NCBI GenBank assembly: GCA_022842465.1
Contig: JALHPN010000011.1
Coordinates: 16,051 to 80,050 of the forward strand
Length of the DNA: 64,000 bases
Reading direction: 5' to 3'
DNA from: Polyangiaceae bacterium
GTDB lineage: Bacteria; Myxococcota_A; Polyangia; Polyangiales; Polyangiaceae
Below the pieces are notes generated by a model, which had not been told where the DNA came from, did not search any database, and saw only the letters and a program-made list of their open reading frames with translations. The position numbers and the translations under genes are program-made. The number at the start of each line of letters is the position of its first letter. Position 1 is the first letter of the stretch. Below are positions 44,862 through 56,144 of the stretch, piece after piece.

Positions 44862-45932
44862 TTAGCGCCCGCTGTGCGGAGTTTCCGTGGTTCCGGCCGG
44901 CGTGGCGGCCGAGGCGGCGCGCCCGGCTCGTGACAACGCGCCACGCGCAGGCGCGCACGGGTCGTCGTTCGTCCCTGCGTCGCCTGGTGGGAGCGCGCGC
45001 GCGGACTCTCCGGCGTCGGCCAGAGGCGCGCGCGGCGCCGTGGCGTCGGGCTCGCCCGCGTCGGCGGGGCCGGGCGGAAGCGGCGGCAGGACCGCCGCGA
45101 TGGCCGGCACTTCGTCGATGCGCGCGAAGCTGTAGCCCTTCGCCTCGAGGAGCGGGACGATGGCCTTCACCATGTCGACCGTGCCCCCGCGCGCGGGGTC
45201 GTCCCCGATGAAGTAGGGATCATGGAGGAGCACGATGCCGCGGCCCACGGCCTCGATCTCCTGCACGTACAGCGCGCCGCACTGCTCCGTGGTCATCACG
45301 ACGCCGTCGGCGCCCGGGATCCAGCAGTCCCAGTCCGCGGCCTGGGCCGGGCCCATGTGGTCGCCGATCTCCCAGCCGATCGAGCCCACGTACTTCGCCA
45401 TCGGCGAGGCGGTGAGGGCGGCCGCGGTGACGCCGTCGAAGTCGCCGAAGGGAGCGCGGAACATGAAGCGGCCAGCGGTGTACGGGGCGATGAGCGCGTC
45501 CGTCTGCTCGAGCTCGCGGGTCACCTCCGCATCGGGGAGCCGCGCCGTGCCCGTCGAACGCCCCGTCAACGAGCGATGCGTCTGGGTGTGGTTCGCCACG
45601 ACGTGGCCATCGGCCACCAGCTGCGCGAGCACCGACGAGCCGGAACCGAGCATCTTCCCGTTCACGAAGAAGCCCGCGCGGATCCCACGCGCCGCGAGCC
45701 ACGACGACAGCTCGGCCGTGCGGAGGCCCGGCCCGTCGTCGAACGTGAGCGCCAACGTCTTCGGCGGGAGCGTCGTCCCGACGACGATCTCGGTGCTGAT
45801 CGCGAGCTCTACCTGGCACGCCGGCTCGGCAGCCGTCCGCGTGTCCTTCGCGTCCTCGTCACAGGCCGCGATCGAGAAGAGCCCACAGGCGAGGAAGGCC
45901 GCAGCTGCTCCGTACGACGTCTTGGTTCGCAT
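44862..45932 (-). CDS. CE4 polysaccharide deacetylase (copy 2)
   Basis: LALTFDDGPGLRTAELSSWLAARGIRAGFFVNG; VVANHTQTHRSL; FRAPFGDFDGVT. Confidence 0.93.
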   Translation of the reverse strand: MRTKTSYGAAAAFLACGLFSIAACDEDAKDTRTAAEPACQVELAISTEIVVGTTLPPKTLALTFDDGPGLRTAELSSWLAARGIRAGFFVNGKMLGSGSSVLAQLVADGHVVANHTQTHRSLTGRSTGTARLPDAEVTRELEQTDALIAPYTAGRFMFRAPFGDFDGVTAAALTASPMAKYVGSIGWEIGDHMGPAQAADWDCWIPGADGVVMTTEQCGALYVQEIEAVGRGIVLLHDPYFIGDDPARGGTVDMVKAIVPLLEAKGYSFARIDEVPAIAAVLPPLPPGPADAGEPDATAPRAPLADAGESARALPPGDAGTNDDPCAPARGALSRAGRAASAATPAGTTETPHSGR

Positions 45933-45994
45933 GAGCGCGGCTCATGCAAGCCGGGGCCCCTCGAACCTGGAGCGTGCGCCGCACACCCGGCGGC

Positions 45995-47239
45995 TCAGAA
46001 GACGTACTGCTTGAGCCCGAGCTGGACGAACGGCCGGCGCTCGGGCGTCACGAGGTACGCGACGTCGATCCGCAGCACGGTGCTCGCGAGCCACGTCGGG
46101 ACGAGCCGGACTCCCAGACCCCCGGAGAGCGCGGCGGCGGTCGGTCCGCGCGTGCCGCTCTCGGCGAAGCGCTCGAACGCGGCGCCGTCGACGAAGGCGA
46201 CGCCCTGCAGCGCCCAGCGCGGCGCGAGCCAGACGCCGTGTCTCGCCTCGAGGTTGGCGAACGCCTGGACCCAGTTGCGGTAGAGGTTGTCCTGGAGCCC
46301 GCGGACCCCCTCCACGCTGCCGACGAGGTAGCTGAAGTTCGGGTTCCCGCGCGTCAGGGAGCCAGAGACGACGCGGCCGACGAGGACCGTGCGGGGGCCG
46401 ATCGGAAGCGCCCCCACGGCGTACCCTTCGACGTAGTGCCGCGGCTGGAGCGTCGCCGCCTCCGTCGCGAGGAAGCCCGTCCCGCCGAAGATCTCCGCCT
46501 TCACGCCCGACGGCGTGAGGTCATGGAACGCGTAGCGATTGTACGAGAGCGCGAGGATCGTCCCCCCGCCTCCGGCTCTCTCCGGCACCTCGGCGAGGAC
46601 GCGATCGCTCGTCGACTCGTACTGGGCGAAGCCGCCGAGGCGAACGTTCACCCGCTCGGAGAGGAACGGCGGCGACGTGAACGTGATCTCGTCGTAGCTC
46701 CGGAACGCCTCCCACGACGTCCCGCTCTCGAACCGATACTGCGCCGTCGACGCCGTGAGCTCCACCGCGAGCGACCAGCGACGGCGACGGAACATGTGCT
46801 CGCGGAAGGTCACGCCTCCGCCGAACCCGCGCTCCGCGCGAAAGGCACGCACGCCGAGCGAGTTGCCGGACCCGAGCACGTTGTACTCGGTCGCGCCGAC
46901 CAGCACCTTCAGGTCCTCCGCCGTGTCGCCCGTCGAGAGCTCGACGTGCGGTATCAGCGTCCACTTCTCACGGACCCGGACGTGGAGCACGGGGCCGCGC
47001 GCCTCGACCGCGACGTCGTCGAAGATCTCGAGGTTCCGGACCCGCCGCTCGAGCTCGCGCACCTCGGCGTCCGCCATCGCCGCGGGGAGCGGCGTCGGGA
47101 GGAGATCCGCGATCGTCGACGCGCGCGTGCGATGGTTGCCCTCGATCTCCAGGGTCTCGATCCGCCGGCTCCCGTCGGCGCGGACCTCACGGGCGATCGC
47201 GAGCGACGCGACCACGCCGAGCACACGGAGGGCCCTCAT
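45995..47239 (-). CDS. BamA/TamA-like outer-membrane protein (short POTRA + surface-antigen barrel)
   Basis: RRIETLEIEGNHRTRASTIADLLPTPL..NLEIFDDVAVEARGPVLHVRVREKW; barrel C-term ending PFVQLGLKQYVF. Confidence 0.82.
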   Translation of the reverse strand: MRALRVLGVVASLAIAREVRADGSRRIETLEIEGNHRTRASTIADLLPTPLPAAMADAEVRELERRVRNLEIFDDVAVEARGPVLHVRVREKWTLIPHVELSTGDTAEDLKVLVGATEYNVLGSGNSLGVRAFRAERGFGGGVTFREHMFRRRRWSLAVELTASTAQYRFESGTSWEAFRSYDEITFTSPPFLSERVNVRLGGFAQYESTSDRVLAEVPERAGGGGTILALSYNRYAFHDLTPSGVKAEIFGGTGFLATEAATLQPRHYVEGYAVGALPIGPRTVLVGRVVSGSLTRGNPNFSYLVGSVEGVRGLQDNLYRNWVQAFANLEARHGVWLAPRWALQGVAFVDGAAFERFAESGTRGPTAAALSGGLGVRLVPTWLASTVLRIDVAYLVTPERRPFVQLGLKQYVF

Positions 47240-47268
47240 CGCGAGACTCGTGGGAGGTCGGCGCGCCC

Positions 47269-47874
47269 TCAGCTCGCCGCGGTGCCGTTGCCGTTCGAGG
47301 GGCGGCCGCCATCGTCGACTTCGGGGTCGCCTGCGCGCCGGACGTGGATCTTGGCCGGGATCCCCGTCGCGATCGCTCCGGGTGGGACGTCCGTGAGGAC
47401 GACCGCGTTCGCGCCGATGAACGCGCCGCGGCCGATCCGGATGGGGCCCAACACGCGCGCGCCGCAGCCGATGACGACGTCGTCCTCGATGACGGGGCAG
47501 CCGTTGTCCTTCGCCGTCCCGATCGTGTTGTTGCCCATGAACTTCACGCGGCTACCGACCTTCGACGTCCCGCCGATGACGGTGCCGAGCGTGTGCGTGA
47601 AGTTGATGCCTTCGCCGAGCTCGATGTCGTTTCCGATCTCGATCGAGTAGAGGACCGTCGTGACGAGCCGGAGCGCGTGATTCACGCCAGGCACGTGGTA
47701 CCTCCGCGCCGCCTCGCGCACGCGGCTCATCAGCAAGACCTTGTAGCCGTCTTGCGAGAGGGCGACCTTGACGGCTTCCTTCAAGGACGGCGCGCCGCCG
47801 TCCTCCGGCCGCTGGTTCTTCATCGCTCGCGCGAGCTCCATCGCGTCGCGGAGAGCCTTGCCGAGGAGACCCAT
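47269..47874 (-). CDS. Serine O-acetyltransferase-like hexapeptide acyltransferase
   Basis: IEIGNDIELGEGINFTHTLGTVIGGTSKVGSRVKFMGNNTIG...VIGCGARVLGPIRIGRGAFIGANAVV. Confidence 0.9.
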   Translation of the reverse strand: MGLLGKALRDAMELARAMKNQRPEDGGAPSLKEAVKVALSQDGYKVLLMSRVREAARRYHVPGVNHALRLVTTVLYSIEIGNDIELGEGINFTHTLGTVIGGTSKVGSRVKFMGNNTIGTAKDNGCPVIEDDVVIGCGARVLGPIRIGRGAFIGANAVVLTDVPPGAIATGIPAKIHVRRAGDPEVDDGGRPSNGNGTAAS

Positions 47875-47876
47875 CG

Positions 47877-50756
47877 TCAGACTCCCGAGCCCTTGATCAC
47901 GACGCCGAAGGTCTTCGCGAGGATGTGGATGTCGAGCCAGGGCGACCAGTTGCGGACGTAGTACACGTCGATCTGGACGCGCTGGGCGAACGACGTCGCG
48001 TTGCGATCGCTCACCTGCCACATGCCCGTCATCCCCGGCGGCGCGCGCAGGATGATCTTCTCCTGCCCGTTCATCTCGGTGAGCTCGCGCTCGATGTACG
48101 GGCGCGGGCCGACGAGGCTCATGTCGCCCTTGACGACGTTGAGGAGCTGCGGGAACTCGTCGAGCGAGAACTTGCGGAGGAAGCGCCCGATCCGGGTGAC
48201 GCGCGGGTCCTTCCGGAGCTTGTGGTAGATCTCGTACTCCGCGCGGAGCTGCGGGTCGGCGTCGAGGATGGCCTTCAAGCGCTCCTCGCCGTCGCCGTGC
48301 ATCGTGCGGAACTTGTAGGCCTTGAAGAACTCGCCGTCCTTCCCGAGCCGGTTCTGCGTGTAGAAGATCGGCCCCTTCGAGTCGAGCTTGATGAGCGCGG
48401 CGATGAGGAGGAGGAACGGCAGCACGAAGAGGCTGCCCGTGCACGTGAGCACGGTGTCGATGATGCGCTTGGCGAGGCGCGGGCCGGGGAGGAGGAGCTG
48501 CTGCCTGACCTCGACGCCGAGGATGCCGCCGAGGTTCTTGGCCGGGACGCCGAGCGTCGCGAAGCCGAAGAGGTCGGGGATGACGAGCAGGTGGCTGAAC
48601 TTGCCGCCGACGCGCTCGACGATCTGGAGGAGCTTCGGGGAGTCGACGCCGGGCATCGCGAGGACCGCGTACGGGATCTTGAGCCGCTGGGCGAGGATCG
48701 GCGCGAGCCCGAGATCTCCGACGACGGGCACCCCCTCGACCTCCGCGAACTTGCCGCGAGGGTAGACGCTCGCGTCCTTGGGCACCCGCGGCTTCAGCGT
48801 GCTCTCGGGGCCGAGGAACTGCTTCTCGTCGGACTCCGTGAGGCTCTTCGACACGTCGACGCGGGAGCTCCACGAGGCCGGAGGGAGCGGAATGTGATCG
48901 GAGCTGATCGGCCCGCTGAGCCCGTCGTCGTCGTCGTTGCCGAAGAGGTCCTCGGCGAGCGCCTTCCGCTGCGACTCGCTCATGAAGTGCGCCGCGGACA
49001 TGTTCACCGAGTACACGTCCATCGTCTCGTTCGCGAAGCTCGCCCGGAGGGTGCCGTGCTTCGCGGGGTCGTCGTCGAGGAGCATCACGGGCTTCAGACC
49101 CGAGCGGGGCTGCGCCTTCAGCGTGCGGACGATCAGGCGTCCGGTCTTCGCGGCGCCCAGCACACAGACCGGGATGCCCCACCACGGCTGGACGCAGAGG
49201 GCGTTCCGGACGAGCGAGCGGAGCACGGGGACGAGGAACAGCGTGGCGAGCCACCAGACGCCTCGGACGAGGACGCCCCAGCGCACGATGGGCAGATCGC
49301 CGAGCGTCGCGAGGAGCGAGGCGCCGAGATGGACCAGCGACGAGGAGAAGATGATGTCGCGGATCTCGTCCGGCGTGCTCTTCGCCATCGGCGAGTAGAG
49401 CTCGAGTCCGAAGAACGTGAGCATGCAGAGGCCGATCGACGGGCCGACGACCATCCACGCCGTGAAGTCGAGCTCCCCGAGCTCGGAGTACGTGCGGATC
49501 CAGTGCACGCTCGTGGCGAGGAGCGCCGCGAGGAGGAGCGCGACGATGTCCGTCGCGAGGATGACCGCCACCGTTCGACCCGGACGAGTGAGGACCTTGA
49601 GACCCGCGACGTCCTTGTGCTCGCGCGCGGCGACGGACACGTCGGTCGACGCTCCCGTCTTGTTCCGGAGCTTCAGCTGTTCGATGAGGGCTCGGGCGAT
49701 CGCCTCCTCGCTGCACGCGCCGATCGACACGAGGATGCGGCCGATCTGACCCCCGCGCTCCTCCTGGATCGCGATGCCCTTGTCGACGTTCTCCTGCGTG
49801 ACCTCTCCGTTGCGGAGCAGGATCTCGCAGAGGAAGCTGCCCGCGTGCACGCCCGTGCGCGGGGTCGACGGGCCGAGCAGGCCGCCTTGCGGGATGCGAA
49901 TGACCGGCGGGACGATGTCGCTGCCGACCGGAGCAGGAACGACCTTCGGCGCGCCCGGCTCGTTCGCCGCCTGTGCTCCCGGCTCGTCCGTCGTGAGGGC
50001 GCTCACCGCGGGCGCCATGGGCGTCACGTCCGGCGGCATGCCCGCCGCGGGGATGATGCGCGGGAGGATCGGCGCGGTCGTGCCGCTCGCCGGCGTACGA
50101 CGGCGCGGGACGATCGGGGCGGGGCCGGCGCCGATGAGCGTCTTCGTGATCGTGACCGGCAACGTGCCGGGCGGACCCGACGGCGTCACGCGCGGCGGCG
50201 GACGCGATCCCGTGCCGGCCGTGCTCGCGAGGGACGGGGACGTCGGCGGGGCAGGAGGGACCGTCCCGCTCTTCGTCTCCGCGACCTCGGCCGCGGTGAG
50301 CGCAGGGGTCTTCTGGGTCGCGACCACGCTCGGCATCTGCGCGGCCGACGGCGTCGTGTTCGGCGGAAGCGTGTGCGGCTTGGCCGGCGCGCTCGACGGA
50401 CGGGAGCTCGGCACCGGCGGCGGCGGCTTCGAGGGCTTGGCGGCGGGGACGGCCGGAGGCGGAAAGCCCGCGGCGAGCGGGCTCGCGCCCGCGCTCGTGA
50501 GGGTCTCGGCCAGGGGAACGGCGTCGGGGGCGCGGGCCGTCGGGGCAAGCGCATCGGCACCCTTGCTCGCCTCGAGCGCGGCGAGCTGGGCGGGGACGCT
50601 CGTGACGTGGGTGACGTCGCCGACGTCGTCGTCGTCGTCGTCGTTCACCTTCGGAAGCGGCGGCTCGCTCCCCGTGCCACCGCCACCCGTCGCGCCGGGA
50701 CGACCGGATGCACCGGCGACCGTTCGCGCTTCGCCGGGCTCGTCGGGCTTCTTCAC
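47877..50756 (-). CDS. WbaP-type polyprenyl-phosphate sugar phosphotransferase with Pro-rich and GspE-N/MshEN-like N-terminus
   Basis: C-term [58 protein letters not shown]; 4-5 TM; N-term [57 protein letters not shown]. Confidence 0.93.
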   Translation of the reverse strand: MKKPDEPGEARTVAGASGRPGATGGGGTGSEPPLPKVNDDDDDDVGDVTHVTSVPAQLAALEASKGADALAPTARAPDAVPLAETLTSAGASPLAAGFPPPAVPAAKPSKPPPPVPSSRPSSAPAKPHTLPPNTTPSAAQMPSVVATQKTPALTAAEVAETKSGTVPPAPPTSPSLASTAGTGSRPPPRVTPSGPPGTLPVTITKTLIGAGPAPIVPRRRTPASGTTAPILPRIIPAAGMPPDVTPMAPAVSALTTDEPGAQAANEPGAPKVVPAPVGSDIVPPVIRIPQGGLLGPSTPRTGVHAGSFLCEILLRNGEVTQENVDKGIAIQEERGGQIGRILVSIGACSEEAIARALIEQLKLRNKTGASTDVSVAAREHKDVAGLKVLTRPGRTVAVILATDIVALLLAALLATSVHWIRTYSELGELDFTAWMVVGPSIGLCMLTFFGLELYSPMAKSTPDEIRDIIFSSSLVHLGASLLATLGDLPIVRWGVLVRGVWWLATLFLVPVLRSLVRNALCVQPWWGIPVCVLGAAKTGRLIVRTLKAQPRSGLKPVMLLDDDPAKHGTLRASFANETMDVYSVNMSAAHFMSESQRKALAEDLFGNDDDDGLSGPISSDHIPLPPASWSSRVDVSKSLTESDEKQFLGPESTLKPRVPKDASVYPRGKFAEVEGVPVVGDLGLAPILAQRLKIPYAVLAMPGVDSPKLLQIVERVGGKFSHLLVIPDLFGFATLGVPAKNLGGILGVEVRQQLLLPGPRLAKRIIDTVLTCTGSLFVLPFLLLIAALIKLDSKGPIFYTQNRLGKDGEFFKAYKFRTMHGDGEERLKAILDADPQLRAEYEIYHKLRKDPRVTRIGRFLRKFSLDEFPQLLNVVKGDMSLVGPRPYIERELTEMNGQEKIILRAPPGMTGMWQVSDRNATSFAQRVQIDVYYVRNWSPWLDIHILAKTFGVVIKGSGV

Positions 50757-50814
50757 GCCGACGAGTATAGACGAGGAAAACCCCCGTCTTCCATGCGGAA
50801 CCGTGCGAAAGGCG

Positions 50815-51879
50815 TCAGGGACGGGCGTTCGTGGCGACCTGTCCGACGTGTCCGACGACGACCGCCGAAGGCCGCCTCCAGGTCGGAACCACCCACGTCC
50901 GCAGCGCTTCGCCGAGGAGGTGGAGATGATCGAAGTGGTCGCGCGGCCCCGCGCCGCGGAAGCCGTGGACGTGCAAGCCGCCGCGCTCGGCGCGATAGCT
51001 CGAGCGCATCGCCCGCGCGTTCGTGGTCGACGCGTCGTCGATGACCGGGACGCCGATGCTCCCGAGGAGGGCGCGCGTCGCCTCCGTCGAGCTCGCGTAG
51101 TCGGGGGGGACGATGGCCGAGTGGGTCATGACCATCGTCTTCGTCCCGTCCGCGGCGTCCTTCGCGAAGCGCACGAACGTCTTCATCATCGTGAGGTCGA
51201 CGCGCTCCTCGCCCTGGGCCGGACGCTTCTCGACGCCGCGCGCACCCGCCGTGTACGGCGCGTGGAGGCTGTCGTTCAAGACGACGCTGTCGACCATCGC
51301 GTAGTAGCGGCCGACCGACAGGATCCGACCGACGGCGGCGAAGCCCGCGCTCCAGGAGGCGAGCCCGAGGTGGGCGATCGAGAGGCCCGAGCGCCCCGCT
51401 CCTCGCTCGAGCGAGGAGACGAGCGACTTCAGCATCTGGCCGAAGCGGTTCGGATCCGCGAAAGCGTCCGCGTAGGGCCCGCTCCCGAACCCGTAACCGC
51501 ACGAGAGGAAGACGGCGCCGCCCGCGCTCTCCTTCACCTCGCGCTCGATCATCTGCCCGGCGTGGAAGTGGACGACGACGTCGATCTTCCCGTCCGCCGT
51601 CGCGCCTGCGTCCTTCGGAGCGAGGTACGAGCAGCCCGCGGACAGGCCGCGCCAGCTCTCGTACGTGACCTCGGGGACGAGGAGCTCGTACGGCACCGCC
51701 GGCGCCGCGAGCTTCCCCTCGGCCCGGACGGCCACGGCGAGCGCGGCATCCGTCGCGCGCGCGCCGACGACGCTCTCGGTCTTCGGCGTGGCGGACGCGG
51801 AGCCTGCGTCTCCTACGACGAGCCCCGCGGCGACGAGCGCGAAGGCGAGGGCGGAGAGGCTGCGTGCGCGCGACGTCAC
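50815..51879 (-). CDS. Secreted protein, possible alpha/beta-hydrolase-like
   Basis: Signal peptide; LGLASWSAGFAAVGRIL nucleophile-elbow-like; family unclear. Confidence 0.55.
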   Translation of the reverse strand: MTSRARSLSALAFALVAAGLVVGDAGSASATPKTESVVGARATDAALAVAVRAEGKLAAPAVPYELLVPEVTYESWRGLSAGCSYLAPKDAGATADGKIDVVVHFHAGQMIEREVKESAGGAVFLSCGYGFGSGPYADAFADPNRFGQMLKSLVSSLERGAGRSGLSIAHLGLASWSAGFAAVGRILSVGRYYAMVDSVVLNDSLHAPYTAGARGVEKRPAQGEERVDLTMMKTFVRFAKDAADGTKTMVMTHSAIVPPDYASSTEATRALLGSIGVPVIDDASTTNARAMRSSYRAERGGLHVHGFRGAGPRDHFDHLHLLGEALRTWVVPTWRRPSAVVVGHVGQVATNARP

Positions 51880-52022
51880 GAGGACCGACTCTATGTGGAA
51901 TGCACGCGTTCGGAAGCGGGATCTTCGTCTCGAACGAGGATCGGTACCACCCGCCCGCAGCCCTGCGTCGGGCGGTGCCGGAGGGCGCTCGGTGTCGTCC
52001 GTCGTCGGTGTTCCAACGAAAC

Positions 52023-52040
52023 TCGTTTGGATTCAAACGA
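52023..52040. promoter_or_regulatory. Palindrome TCGTTTG-GATT-CAAACGA in divergent intergenic region
   Basis: 7-bp perfect arms, plus flanking ACGAA/TTCGT. Confidence 0.4.
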
Positions 52041-52189
52041 TTCGTCGGCGGGCGATGACCGGAGTCCTCTGTTGCCTCTCGAGCAACGGAGCGCGCACCG
52101 ACAGGGTGGTCCGGCGCGACCCCGGGTCGCTCGCGCGGCGCACTCCCGCTCGCAACCTCGGCGCGCGGACAGCCGACCTTCCCTCTGCC

Positions 52190-52399
52190 ATGAAGATCAC
52201 CTTCACCCTCGATCCCCTCGCCGTGTCGCCGCGCGTCGCGGCCCTCGCGCACGCGCAGCACGTGGCCGACGCCTCGCTCACGGCGCGCGCGGGCGCCGAC
52301 GCGTTCGTCGTCCTCCGGCCCGGACGCTTCTGCTTCGTCCGCGGCGACATGCTCACGTTCGAGCAGATCCTCTGGTTCGGCGACGGCGGGAGGTGCTGA
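52190..52399 (+). CDS. Small 69-aa hypothetical protein
   Basis: MKITFTLDPLAVSPRVAALAHAQHVADASLTARAGADAFVVLRPGRFCFVRGDMLTFEQILWFGDGGRC; ATG after intergenic region. Confidence 0.5.
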   Translation: MKITFTLDPLAVSPRVAALAHAQHVADASLTARAGADAFVVLRPGRFCFVRGDMLTFEQILWFGDGGRC

Positions 52400-52414
52400 G
52401 CCGAGACCACTATC

Positions 52415-52723
52415 TCAGGCGACCTCGCGTGCTCCGACCGCCATCTCCTTCCGGAGCGAGCGATCGAACACGAACGTGCCGAAGGGCACGAGCGAGGACG
52501 CGAACGCGACGGCCCAACGAAGGAGCGGCCATCGCCTGTCCGACGCCGCCCGCAACAGCGTGACGACGAAGAGCACGAAGAGCGCGCCGTGGAGGGCGCC
52601 GACGATGCGCACTGCCAGCGGCGCGTCGGCGAAGTACTTGAGCGGCATCGCGACGAAGACCAAGACCACGTAGGACACGCCCTCGGCGAGGGCGACGACT
52701 CTGAACTGCTCGAGCGGCTTCAT
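52415..52723 (-). CDS. DUF3817-like small integral membrane protein
   Basis: FRVVALAEGVSYVVLVFVAMPLKYFADAPLAVRIVGALHGALFVLFV. Confidence 0.8.
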   Translation of the reverse strand: MKPLEQFRVVALAEGVSYVVLVFVAMPLKYFADAPLAVRIVGALHGALFVLFVVTLLRAASDRRWPLLRWAVAFASSLVPFGTFVFDRSLRKEMAVGAREVA

Positions 52724-52771
52724 GCGTCGCGGCGGAGCATGGCACGGCACGCGGTGGAACGTCGACGTAGC

Positions 52772-53302
52772 TCAGCGGCCGAGGAGGCGTCGCCACGAGG
52801 ACTGCCGCGCTCGCGGCCTCTGGCCGTCGCGAGGGGCGCGGAGGCGCACGCGCCAGAAGCTCTCGTCGTCCCTTGTGACCGGGTCGATGCGCGCGAGCTC
52901 GGCGAGCACGTCACCGCGCGGCTCTGCCACCCACGCTCGCGCGGCGTCGTTGCACGCGGCGAGCTGGGCGAGGGAGCCGTTGACGTCCTCGATCTCGCGG
53001 GCCTCGACGTCGAAGAGCATGACGCGTCCGTCGCGGAGGAGGAGCACGGGGTTTCGCGAGGTGTCCCGCCCGAGGACGCGCATCGTGGACGCGAGCGCCC
53101 GGTCGCCGCGGGTCGGGAAGGCGCCGCGGGCCACGTCGAGCAGCACGGGGAGCTCACCCGAGGGCGGCGGCGCGAGCCAGAGGAAGGGACCCTCCGCGCG
53201 TGTCAGGCCGACGTCGGTGAGGTAGCGGACGGTCTCGTCGTGGAGCCCGATGTCGCGGACGGCCTCGACGGGCCACGGCACCGGAGGGGCGCCGTACGTC
53301 AC
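52772..53302 (-). CDS. SUKH-4-like immunity-superfamily protein
   Basis: VLGRDTSRNPVLLLRDGRVMLFDVEAREIEDVNGSLAQLAACNDAARAW resembles SUKH-4 core (..vNsSleqF..); GTGA overlap with upstream gene. Confidence 0.6.
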   Translation of the reverse strand: MTYGAPPVPWPVEAVRDIGLHDETVRYLTDVGLTRAEGPFLWLAPPPSGELPVLLDVARGAFPTRGDRALASTMRVLGRDTSRNPVLLLRDGRVMLFDVEAREIEDVNGSLAQLAACNDAARAWVAEPRGDVLAELARIDPVTRDDESFWRVRLRAPRDGQRPRARQSSWRRLLGR

Positions 53303-53862
53303 GTTCCGTGCCGGAAGCAGTCGCGCGTGTGATCGTCCACGACGCCGACGGCCTGGAGGTACGCGTACACGATCGTCGGCCCGACGAACTTGAAGCCGCG
53401 CCGGAGGAGGTCCTTCGAGATCGCTTCGGCGAGCGGCGTCTTCGCCGGCACGTCCTTCAGGGAGCGCGGTGAGCCCTTCACGCGCTTGCCGTCCACGAAC
53501 GCCCAGAGGTAGGCGTCGAAGGAGCCGTGCTCGCGCTGCACGGCGAGGAACGCCTTGGCGTTGCCGATCGCGGCGGCGATCTTCGCTCGGTTGCGGACGA
53601 TTCCTTCGTCGGCGAGGAGGCGCGCCGCGTCCTTCGCGGTGAAGCGCGCGACCTTCGCCGGGTCGAAGCCCCGGAAGGCCTTCCGGTAGGTCTCGCGCTT
53701 CCGCAGGATGGTGATCCACGAGAGGCCCGCCTGGGCACCCTCCAGGATCAGCATCTCGAAGAGGTGGCGGTCGTCGTGGACAGGCACGCCCCACTCCTCG
53801 TCGTGGTATCGGATGTAGAGCGGGTCGGACCCGGCCCATGCGCAGCGGCGGACGGAAGCCAT
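53299..53862 (-). CDS. tag: DNA-3-methyladenine glycosylase I
   Basis: RCAWAGSDPLYIRYHDEEWGVPVHDDRHLFEMLILEGAQAGLSWITILRKRE; FVGPTIVYAYLQAVGVVDDHTRDC. Confidence 0.95.
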   Translation of the reverse strand: MASVRRCAWAGSDPLYIRYHDEEWGVPVHDDRHLFEMLILEGAQAGLSWITILRKRETYRKAFRGFDPAKVARFTAKDAARLLADEGIVRNRAKIAAAIGNAKAFLAVQREHGSFDAYLWAFVDGKRVKGSPRSLKDVPAKTPLAEAISKDLLRRGFKFVGPTIVYAYLQAVGVVDDHTRDCFRHGT

Positions 53863-53944
53863 CCGCGCATTGTCGTCCAAGACGGCGCCGCGTGGGTCCT
53901 GCTCCGAGCGGCCCGCTCCATGCATCTCTCGCGCGAGCTCCCCC

Positions 53945-56002
<2,058 letters not shown>

Positions 56003-56144
56003 GCGCGCCACCGGGGAGAGCCCTTCTGGGACCTCGGTCCAGGGGAGCGCGGGATCCAGCGGCCCCCGTCGCCGCGCTCGGACGGGCCGATGTCTCCGGA
56101 ATCACGTGCATCCGGGGCGGCGGAAGGACGGCACACCATGTGCG

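Noticed and set aside
47925-51044. 1039-aa plus-strand ORF
   Set aside because: Shadow of the WbaP-type transferase; the opposite strand carries clear domains.
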